A stretch of DNA of 5,585 nucleotides from an uncultured Flavobacteriales bacterium. GTDB taxonomy: Bacteria; Bacteroidota; Bacteroidia; Flavobacteriales; Crocinitomicaceae. Under the pieces are notes generated by a model. That model had not been told where the DNA came from. It saw only the letters and a list, made by a program, of their open reading frames with translations, and ran no database searches. Positions 1-5,585 of this stretch are shown piece after piece (position 1 is the first letter of the stretch; the number at the start of each line of letters is the position of its first letter). The translations under genes were made by a program, and so were the position numbers. The stretch lies in assembly GCA_946886545.1 (NCBI GenBank), contig CAMPIU010000218.1, positions 1 to 5,585 of the forward strand, read 5' to 3'.

Positions 1-1
1 T

Positions 2-45
2 AAAAAAATGTGGGGGCGCGATTAATCGCGCCCCCACATTTTTTT
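2..45. terminator. Strong palindromic intrinsic terminator, potentially bidirectional
   Basis: A perfect 44-bp palindrome, symmetric about the 23/24 junction. The core stem pairs TGTGGGGGCGCG with CGCGCCCCCACA, and it is flanked by seven A on the left and seven T on the right. Read on the minus strand it starts 9 nt after the stop codon of the lipoprotein gene (55-57) and gives a GC-rich hairpin followed by a U run, so it should end the four-gene transcript. Because it is symmetric it would work equally well on a plus-strand transcript arriving from the left, which suggests, but does not show, a convergent gene beyond the window edge. Confidence 0.95.
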
Positions 46-54
46 TATTCCATA

Positions 55-1230
55 TTATTCAATGATCAACTCCATTTGTTCCTTGGATAATTTCATGATA
101 CCAATCCGGTCAAAACTTCCCATAAGCTTTGCCTGGACCAGGATATTCAGACCACTGTCTTCGGTTTGAATGAGATCACAGGCAGTAAGCGGGATGTTTT
201 TTCCAAGGTATTTTTTTCCTGCTAAACTTCCACCTGAATTGTAAATAGTCAGTAAAAGCTGATTACTTCTTGTGGAAGATAAAAAAGCTTTGTATTGTGT
301 TCCTCCTATTGAAATATCTTTGATCAATACCGGTTTTTCAGCATCGAGCTCCGATTGTCCTTGGGCAGGAATAGATTCTGTAATATCGATTGTAGTTGGA
401 CTAAGTGTTGCACTGGCATTGTAATACAAATTGTCGTAAGAGAATCGCGCCAATGAAAATTGGGAACCTCCCGAGGGAGAAATTGCTGCTAATCCACCGT
501 TAAATCCCGCACCATTGTAAACTCCGGTGAAATTCAGGTTCTGATCTAGGAAGATCAATGAAAAACTGTAATTATAGAATCCGTTCATTACGATGTAATT
601 CTGTTCCGGCGTAGAACTGATGAAGAATGGCATGCGCTTTCCATTAAAAGTAATGTGGTTTACAACTTGCTCTTCGACATCGGTAAAAATATCTAGGTTT
701 GCTGATTGTGTAGTGGAAGCCAGGTCGGGAGCCAGTTTGTGGATACCTGTCTGCATACTTACCCGGTTGTAATTCTGGATATAAACAGCTGATCCGGAGT
801 TGTAGGCATAAGTGGGGTAGATTAAGTCAGTGAAACTGGCAACTTCGCTCGTGTTGTGATTGCTTTCGTCAATTTTCAGTACATAGGTAAATAGGCCCAC
901 AGCATCCATACAAACCAAATAATTTTGTCCGTTGCTCTTAATCAGGTTGGGCACCGCATTGACATAATTGCCAGGCAGTTCGTAATTCCAAAGAAATTCT
1001 CCTGCATTGTCAATTTTCATAAGGTGTATTCTCCACCCGTCATACGCACTCATAACGATATATCCATCATTGTTTGCAGATGTTGTAATACTCAAAGGAT
1101 GAAAATGCTTATTCCCGTTTTGATCATCATAGATTTTGATGAACGAATCTTCCGGTTTGGATTTCTTCTTACAACTTGAAATGCTTAGACCTAGTCCCAA
1201 AAAGATCATGCAATAAATAAATAGCTTCAT
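55..1230 (-). CDS. Predicted lipoprotein with seven-bladed beta-propeller-like repeats, function unknown
   Basis: A 391-residue protein I cannot assign to a named family. The N-terminus is a lipoprotein signal: K2, a hydrophobic stretch at 3-17, then a lipobox ISSC with the lipidated Cys at position 20. The following residues are KKKSKPEDS, a basic start unlike the acidic surface-export signals described in some Flavobacteriia, so the protein could face the periplasm. The rest reads as seven loosely similar blocks at about 51-85, 98-130, 143-175, 205-239, 251-282, 308-342 and 355-390. A block typically has a Gly/Asn/Ser turn, a strand such as GYIVM or NYLVC, then a strand ending near K-I-D or a variant (HLMKID, YVLKID, GIMKLS). 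That number and spacing suit a seven-bladed propeller, a common binding scaffold. No catalytic motif is visible. It is the last gene of the operon, 20 nt after the barrel gene. The start is fixed by the lipobox; a purine-rich AAGAGAA lies just upstream. The lipoprotein call is firm, the propeller fold an inference. Confidence 0.85.
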   Translation of the reverse strand: MKLFIYCMIFLGLGLSISSCKKKSKPEDSFIKIYDDQNGNKHFHPLSITTSANNDGYIVMSAYDGWRIHLMKIDNAGEFLWNYELPGNYVNAVPNLIKSNGQNYLVCMDAVGLFTYVLKIDESNHNTSEVASFTDLIYPTYAYNSGSAVYIQNYNRVSMQTGIHKLAPDLASTTQSANLDIFTDVEEQVVNHITFNGKRMPFFISSTPEQNYIVMNGFYNYSFSLIFLDQNLNFTGVYNGAGFNGGLAAISPSGGSQFSLARFSYDNLYYNASATLSPTTIDITESIPAQGQSELDAEKPVLIKDISIGGTQYKAFLSSTRSNQLLLTIYNSGGSLAGKKYLGKNIPLTACDLIQTEDSGLNILVQAKLMGSFDRIGIMKLSKEQMELIIE

Positions 1231-1250
1231 AATTCTCTTGTTAGTTCTGA

Positions 1251-2120
1251 TTAATGTCTGCTTTTTCGAAGAATTTCCAATGAAATGGAGTTATCGATCG
1301 GGAACATCAGCGTTAGTTGAATATCCAGGTTCATGAGTTTTAACTGGTCCATTACATCCAGATATTGAACGCTTAAACCGGTGTAATCCGCATAGCGGTT
1401 TTGATCGTTCACAATTGAACGGAATCCATAACGGAAATTGCTTTCCAGGCTAATAGCGAAGTAATTGGAGAAATAGGTTAATCCCAAACCGGCTGTAAGT
1501 CCGAAATTGGCTCTGTTAATGTGTTCCGTAAGTTCTGTTTCTCCCGTTTGATCTGCTGTCTTCTTATCCACCTCGCCGTCGATCGTATAATCGTAGAAGA
1601 TGGTTTTCCTTGCCTGATGCATAAAATTGCCATAAATTCCTCCCTGTATGTAGGGTGAGAACTGGGAAACGGTGAAGTCCCAGCGAACGGATAAAGGAAG
1701 AGTCACTCCTGACAATTTTTGCCGGTGCATCATTTCCATCGAAAAGTTCGAAGCATTTACGGTATCAGACCAGGAATAAGCTGTCAGATAATTGAAAGTG
1801 CTGGTTTGATATGCAGGCTGAAAAACAATTGAAAGATTCTTCTTGAAAGAATAGGAGAAGTACAAGCCAAATTGGGAACCTTTGTTCTTAAATAAGCCCT
1901 GGTAATCTTTTTCTTTTTCAGAATCGCTGTAACCCTCTGATTGTGGTGTGGGAACCAACAGGGAATACTCTTTAACAACATGAGCAGCACTGAAATTCAT
2001 ACCGCCTGATATTCCAAGATACATCCTGTTTTTCCGGTGAACGGTATATTTTGTTTGGGCCGATCCGTTAAAACAAGACGAAAAGACCAGTATTAGAAGT
2101 AAAATTCTGTTCAGCATCAT
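1251..2120 (-). CDS. Outer-membrane beta-barrel protein, PorT-like family
   Basis: A 289-residue protein with a Sec signal peptide (hydrophobic 5-15) and a likely signal peptidase I cut after GSA at 19-21, leaving Gln22 as the first mature residue, as is frequent in Bacteroidota. The mature part has about eight amphipathic strands rich in aromatics and glycine: roughly 34-43 (YLGISGGMNF), 83-92, 96-115, 135-149, 154-167 (FSPYIQGGIYGNFM), 205-217 (NFGLTAGLGLTYF), 221-233 and 263-273. This matches the small barrels grouped with PorT (outer membrane protein beta-barrel domain), but family resemblance does not make it the T9SS component PorT itself. Two long polar segments, about 52-80 and 178-204, could be extracellular loops. 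About 16 residues follow the last strand, ending in RKSRH, so the protein does not end on a terminal aromatic. The gene starts inside the stop codon of the DUF1501 gene (TAATG), implying coupled translation. ATG at 2117 is an alternative start one codon later. An anchor or channel role for the operon is inference. Confidence 0.88.
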   Translation of the reverse strand: MMLNRILLLILVFSSCFNGSAQTKYTVHRKNRMYLGISGGMNFSAAHVVKEYSLLVPTPQSEGYSDSEKEKDYQGLFKNKGSQFGLYFSYSFKKNLSIVFQPAYQTSTFNYLTAYSWSDTVNASNFSMEMMHRQKLSGVTLPLSVRWDFTVSQFSPYIQGGIYGNFMHQARKTIFYDYTIDGEVDKKTADQTGETELTEHINRANFGLTAGLGLTYFSNYFAISLESNFRYGFRSIVNDQNRYADYTGLSVQYLDVMDQLKLMNLDIQLTLMFPIDNSISLEILRKSRH

Positions 2121-3766
2121 TATTTGGAAAGGATTACTTTTTCTGTAAGTACCACACTATCATTTGCAACGAGTGTAACAAAGTAGGTCCCGTTGGCATA
2201 GCGGGATAGGTTAAAATCGAGCGTGTGTTCTCCGGGAATTGTCGGAGCATCTGTAATGTTTCCGAGTGTCCGTCCGGAAATATCTTTGACTTCAATGTGC
2301 ACTTTGGTTTCTTTTTGCAGCAAATAGGAAATGCTGATACTCGAATTGGTTGGATTCGGATAACATTTCAGCCATAAATTCTCCTTGAACAATTCACTTG
2401 TACTCAATTCCTTGCATCGGATGTAATCTACGCGATTGGCTATGAAGTTTTCAAATTTCACATGTTCAATAGCTGCATCCGGTGCCGCAAACCAATCTTT
2501 TACAACAGAAGTGAAAACTTGGCGGTAATCATGCTGCAAAGGAATGTTCCCGTTTTGCAGGTTCTGCAAATCCGGGTTGTCTCCGTAAACGCCCGGATTG
2601 AGACAGGTTCCGTAAACCAGCATTGGTGCAGCATTTCCGTGGTCGGTTCCGTAACTTGCATTTGATGCCACCCGGCGACCGAATTCGGAGAAAGTCATGG
2701 TCAATACACGGTCTGCCAAACCTAAATTGGTGAGATCATCGTAAAATGCTTTTACAGCGGATGAAATATGGTATAGCAAAGCGGCGTGAGAACCCATGGT
2801 TGTATTGTTATTAACGACCTGGTTGGCATGCGTATCAAATCCGCCGATACGGCATAAGAAGATCTTCGTTCCGATTCCTCCGCTGATCAAACGCGAAATG
2901 ATCTTCAGCTGCGGTGCCAAAGGATTGTTCAATGAACCGCTTGGAGCAATATATGGATACAGATCCGGATAAACTACTCCTGAATTTGCCCCGGCATCGT
3001 AAACGTCTCTAAGGCGTTCTGCATAATTATTCGACTGCCTTTCGATTTGCATGATGTATTCAATTTCGTCACCTGCATGCGTAGGAGGGAAGTTGGCAGG
3101 TTCTTCGGCACCCACACTGTTTATAAGGTTGTAAAACGCATCCGGATTTTGTATGGATAAACCTGCCGGAATTCCCTGGTTGCGATGAAATGCAAGTGAA
3201 ACTCCTGTTCCTATTTCAAGCGCAAGCGGATCGGGAACTGTGGTGCTTGGATAACCAATCGGGTAATCGGGATAGTAATGCTCAAAATAACGGCCCATCC
3301 AACCGGAATTGAAATAATCATCGTAGTTTCCGCCCATATACCAGACATCCCGGCTGCGGAAATGTGAACCATTCATGTTTTCGTAGGAAACGTTTTGAAT
3401 GATCGCCATATTTCCGTCATCATACATGGCTTTTGAACCTACCATGTCGGGGTGAAGTCCTACTTGTCTGTTGGTCGGTAAATTCGGGTCGAGCGTAATA
3501 TATTGCCGTGTACCGCTTTGAGGAATCGCAATATTCGGGCGAAGGTTGTAATAATTCCCGTATTGATTGATCGGGATTACCATGTTTAATCCGTCATTTC
3601 CACCATGAAGTTGGATCAATACCAAAATCTTATCGTTCAGGCTTGATTTTGCCATGGCTCCCAAAAGTCCGTCGGGTTCCACAAGGTTCAATGCAATCCC
3701 GTTGAATCTTAAAAGCATTCCGGTTCCTACCAAAGATGAAATGCGTACAAAGTCTCTTCTGTCCAT
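2120..3766 (-). CDS. DUF1501 protein with Tat-like signal and T9SS type A sorting domain
   Basis: A 548-residue protein of the DUF1501 family (PF07394), which is thought to be related to the alkaline phosphatase/sulfatase superfamily; its substrate is not known. The N-terminus has twin arginines in DRRDFVR (2-8), a weakly hydrophobic stretch at 9-29 interrupted by Arg20, and an AMA cleavage-like site at 37-39, which is typical of Tat export. Family landmarks follow: LVLIQLHGGNDGLN (48-61), GLHPDM (103-108), ENMNGSHFRSRDVW (129-142), GWMGRYFEHY (155-164), GGFDTHANQ (308-316), FSEFGRR (359-365) and GTDHGNAAP (373-381). Asp/His residues such as D58, D311, H313, D375 and H376 are candidate metal or active-site ligands by analogy. 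Residues about 466-548 (nt 2123-2371) form a T9SS type A sorting domain: CYPNPTNSSISI, a short beta-sandwich, then the ending LSRYANGTYFVTLV...EKVILSK. The protein is therefore expected to cross the outer membrane and be released or anchored on the surface. It lies 11 nt after the DUF1800 gene, its usual partner. The family and sorting-domain calls are firm; enzymatic activity is inference. Confidence 0.96.
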   Translation of the reverse strand: MDRRDFVRISSLVGTGMLLRFNGIALNLVEPDGLLGAMAKSSLNDKILVLIQLHGGNDGLNMVIPINQYGNYYNLRPNIAIPQSGTRQYITLDPNLPTNRQVGLHPDMVGSKAMYDDGNMAIIQNVSYENMNGSHFRSRDVWYMGGNYDDYFNSGWMGRYFEHYYPDYPIGYPSTTVPDPLALEIGTGVSLAFHRNQGIPAGLSIQNPDAFYNLINSVGAEEPANFPPTHAGDEIEYIMQIERQSNNYAERLRDVYDAGANSGVVYPDLYPYIAPSGSLNNPLAPQLKIISRLISGGIGTKIFLCRIGGFDTHANQVVNNNTTMGSHAALLYHISSAVKAFYDDLTNLGLADRVLTMTFSEFGRRVASNASYGTDHGNAAPMLVYGTCLNPGVYGDNPDLQNLQNGNIPLQHDYRQVFTSVVKDWFAAPDAAIEHVKFENFIANRVDYIRCKELSTSELFKENLWLKCYPNPTNSSISISYLLQKETKVHIEVKDISGRTLGNITDAPTIPGEHTLDFNLSRYANGTYFVTLVANDSVVLTEKVILSK

Positions 3767-3777
3767 AGGGTGTAGTT

Positions 3778-5415
3778 TTAAAATAATTGGTATTCCGGTG
3801 TTTGCATCATCGCGTTGAAGAGCGATTCGAGTTGTAAACGTACATTGACGTCACTGCTCGTATTGACATAATTATTCCATTCTGTTGTCCAGTTCGCTGC
3901 AGAAAGCTGGTCCAGCAAAACGTTGTCTCTGAAATAATTAAACCTGGCTGCATCAATCGTAATGGGGAAAAGCCAGCTGACTAATTCCTGCACCAGGATT
4001 GTTGCATCTCCCGGGTTGGAACAGTTGGTCTCAACAAAATCTACTACGTCCAGTTTGAGCAGGTTTCCGCTCATCCCTGTAAATCCGGTGATTAGCAGTT
4101 CTGAAAATTTATAACGGTTCGCAAGGTAATTGGATGAGATCCAAAAACGGTGATATCCCGGAAATTGGTAATAGGGTTCATAACCGGCTACATCGTAAGG
4201 TTCGAAAAACTGGAGTCCTTGCAGGTCCAATTGCCCGATCAGCTGCCCGTACATTTCATAATGCGCCGCCAACTGAGTTGTTTTATCAGGAACTGTTAAG
4301 TTGAATAAGCGCATGGTACCGATCACAAGGTCCATCGGTGATTTGATGATTGCCCCAATGTTATTGTCTTCCGTGATCGGGGTGTCCATATCATAGAAGT
4401 GTTCGCTTTGGAATAAAACTTCCAATACGGAAAGGATATTGTAATTGTTGCTTGTGAGTGTTATTGCCAAAGGTTCTATGATATCCGTTTCCACCTCGGC
4501 TGTTATATCGTAGTACACAAATTCCCTGTAGATTCTTCTGCAAATGTGTCTTGCAGTATGCGGGGAAGCAAAAACCATAGTGATCACATCATCCAATTCA
4601 GTATAAACTGCAGTTACCGCTGCATTGCTTCCCACTACGCTTCCGGTTTGGATTACCGCATTATTGAAAGCTCCTGAAAATTGCTTTGAGCTTACATCGT
4701 GCTGCGAGGAAGTAGTAGCGCTACCTTTTACTTTCCCAGTTGGAAAATTGGTTACCGGGTCTACCGTTTGGAAAGTCGTATCGATTCCCCAGCCGGTAAG
4801 AGCTTTGGTAAGTGCCTGAACATCCTGTTCGGTGAAGTTGGTATAATTTCCCAAACTTACTTCGTCGCCTTTTCCAACTGTGTATAATTCCAGGAATTCC
4901 CGCGCGAAATTTTCTTGCGGAACACCCTTGATATTCAGATTTCCATCCAAATGTACCAGCATGGCATTGTCGATACAGATCGCTTTTGCCAGGTCTCTGT
5001 AATTTCCCAACGCGTAGTAGCGCAGTAATCGCAGATAATCGATAGCAAACTGAGGTTCGCCTTCAATACGGCTCATGATCATCGGGAAATGCGTGTGATA
5101 GAACCAGATCATCCGTTCTGTCAGATTTGCCCCCGAAGCCCGCATGTTTTCCATCCACCAGCTGCGGGTATAATCAGACAAATTTGTGCTGTTGGGATTT
5201 ACCGTATTCGGATATACCCAGTCAGTACCACTTGCGGGGTCTATGGGAAGTGCCGGAACCGGCTGAGTTTGGGTCAGTGCCGCAATTGCAGCCTGTGCTG
5301 TCATTCCTGCGAAATTGGTAATATCCTGCAGTTTGGGGCCTAAAGTAGCACGACGCAGTAAATGCGCAGCTCTTTGTGTGCCCAAAGTACCCGTAATCGG
5401 ATTGAGTGAGGCCAT
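3778..5415 (-). CDS. DUF1800 family protein without visible export signal
   Basis: A 545-residue protein of the DUF1800 family (PF08811), whose biochemical function is not established. Family landmarks in order: AAHLLRRATLG (16-26), LTERMIWFYHTHF (98-110), a block from DNAMLVHLDGN (149-159) through KGVPQENFAREFLELYTVGKG (163-183), TEQDVQALTKALTGWG (195-210), QHDVSSKQF (238-246), SPHTARHICRRIYREFV (284-300), SVLEVLFQSEHFYD (329-342), IKSPMDLVIGTMRL (357-370), and FFEPYDVAGYEPYYQFPGYHRFW (403-425), which corresponds to the usual PPNVAGW region. It ends with MMQTPEYQLF, a normal family C-terminus, so it is complete. The start is well constrained: the conserved AHLLRR motif is only 16 residues in, an in-frame TAA lies at 5470-5472, and the 18 codons between contain no ATG, GTG or TTG. 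It therefore has no signal peptide, lipobox or T9SS domain, although its partner is clearly exported. It is the first gene of the operon. No ribosome binding site stands out, as is common in Bacteroidota. Confidence 0.96.
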   Translation of the reverse strand: MASLNPITGTLGTQRAAHLLRRATLGPKLQDITNFAGMTAQAAIAALTQTQPVPALPIDPASGTDWVYPNTVNPNSTNLSDYTRSWWMENMRASGANLTERMIWFYHTHFPMIMSRIEGEPQFAIDYLRLLRYYALGNYRDLAKAICIDNAMLVHLDGNLNIKGVPQENFAREFLELYTVGKGDEVSLGNYTNFTEQDVQALTKALTGWGIDTTFQTVDPVTNFPTGKVKGSATTSSQHDVSSKQFSGAFNNAVIQTGSVVGSNAAVTAVYTELDDVITMVFASPHTARHICRRIYREFVYYDITAEVETDIIEPLAITLTSNNYNILSVLEVLFQSEHFYDMDTPITEDNNIGAIIKSPMDLVIGTMRLFNLTVPDKTTQLAAHYEMYGQLIGQLDLQGLQFFEPYDVAGYEPYYQFPGYHRFWISSNYLANRYKFSELLITGFTGMSGNLLKLDVVDFVETNCSNPGDATILVQELVSWLFPITIDAARFNYFRDNVLLDQLSAANWTTEWNNYVNTSSDVNVRLQLESLFNAMMQTPEYQLF

Positions 5416-5456
5416 AAGTAGTTTATTTACAAAATCAAAAATTAATAAGTCATAAC

Positions 5457-5493
5457 GAGTCAGACCTAATTAGGAGAGAGAAGAGAGAGTCAG
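5457..5493. repeat. Leader element: direct repeats flanking a palindrome and a purine mirror repeat
   Basis: The 7-bp sequence GAGTCAG occurs at 5457-5463 and again at 5487-5493, start to start 30 bp, about three helical turns. Between them lie the perfect 10-bp palindrome CCTAATTAGG (5465-5474) and a perfect 16-bp purine mirror repeat, GAGAGAGA/AGAGAGAG (5474-5489). In the operon transcript this becomes a CU-rich stretch about 60-75 nt upstream of the DUF1800 start. It could be an operator or an RNA leader element, or simply low-complexity sequence; nothing in the sequence decides between these. Confidence 0.4.
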
Positions 5494-5533
5494 TTCTGAA
5501 ATTTAGAGATCCCAAGTTAGAATTTTTGTTTTA

Positions 5534-5560
5534 CAAATTCAATAAAAAATAATGTGTCAA
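5534..5560 (-). promoter_or_regulatory. Candidate Bacteroidota-type promoter for the operon
   Basis: On the minus strand TTGACA (5555-5560) is followed by TGAATTTG (5534-5541). Bacteroidota primary-sigma promoters use a TTG at about -33 and TAnnTTTG at about -7. The second element here has one mismatch, and the 16-nt gap is shorter than the usual spacing. Transcription would start near 5527, giving a leader of about 110 nt before the DUF1800 start. A competing weak match, TGATTTTG just upstream of the start codon, has no TTG at a suitable distance. Confidence 0.3.
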
Positions 5561-5585
5561 GTGATTTTTTAAAACTATGAAAGTA

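Noticed and set aside
925..1179. Plus-strand open frame of 84 codons inside the lipoprotein gene
   Set aside because: It is fully antisense to a gene with a clear signal and repeat structure, and the translated product has no recognisable domain or signal.
1784..1990. Minus-strand open frame of 68 codons in another frame of the barrel gene
   Set aside because: It overlaps the barrel coding sequence completely, and its translation is low in glycine and shows no domain.
2073..2075. Possible lipobox FSSC with Cys16 in the barrel protein
   Set aside because: Phe at the -3 position is poor for a lipobox, the protein is an outer-membrane barrel, and a good signal peptidase I site with Gln at +1 follows at 19-22.
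2462..2665. Plus-strand open frame opposite the DUF1501 gene
   Set aside because: It lies opposite a well-conserved family domain, and its product is Cys/Val-rich without recognisable features.
4625..5343. Several plus-strand open frames of 62-84 codons opposite the DUF1800 gene
   Set aside because: They overlap one another and a strongly conserved gene; their translations, rich in Cys, Pro and Ser, look like antisense shadows.
5442..5453. Three-codon minus-strand upstream reading frame (ATG ACT TAT TAA) in the leader
   Set aside because: A frame this short arises easily by chance, and no leader-peptide feature such as repeated regulatory codons or an attenuator hairpin accompanies it.
5577..5585. 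Plus-strand ATG AAA GTA at the right edge, possibly the start of a divergent gene
   Set aside because: Only three codons are visible and no convincing plus-strand promoter precedes it, so it cannot be supported.

Overview
The window looks like part of a Bacteroidota chromosome, probably Flavobacteriales and perhaps a Crocinitomicaceae/Fluviicola-like relative (the lower rank is a guess). The evidence is a C-terminal type IX secretion (T9SS) sorting domain on one protein, a PorT-like outer-membrane beta-barrel, a signal peptide with Gln straight after the predicted cut, start codons without clear Shine-Dalgarno sites, and moderate GC with AT-rich spacers.

Layout: all four genes lie on the minus strand, so they read right to left. 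Positions 5416-5585 are an AT-rich upstream region with a weak candidate promoter and a purine/pyrimidine-rich leader. Then come a DUF1800 protein (5415-3778), a DUF1501 protein with a twin-arginine-like N-terminus and a T9SS sorting domain (3766-2120), a small outer-membrane beta-barrel protein (2120-1251) and a lipoprotein that looks like a seven-bladed beta-propeller (1230-55). A very strong palindromic terminator at 2-45 closes the unit. The gaps are 11 nt, a 1-nt overlap (TAATG) and 20 nt, and no internal terminator was seen, so this is most simply one four-gene operon.

How the genes may work together: DUF1800 and DUF1501 proteins are a recurrent adjacent pair whose biochemical role is, to my knowledge, not established. 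Here the pair is joined to an outer-membrane barrel and a lipoprotein, which suggests a cell-envelope or cell-surface assembly. The DUF1501 protein would be secreted and anchored by T9SS, the barrel would sit in the outer membrane, and the lipoprotein would be membrane-tethered. The puzzle is DUF1800: it has no visible signal peptide or sorting domain, and its start cannot be moved upstream. No mobile element, CRISPR array, tRNA or rRNA was seen.
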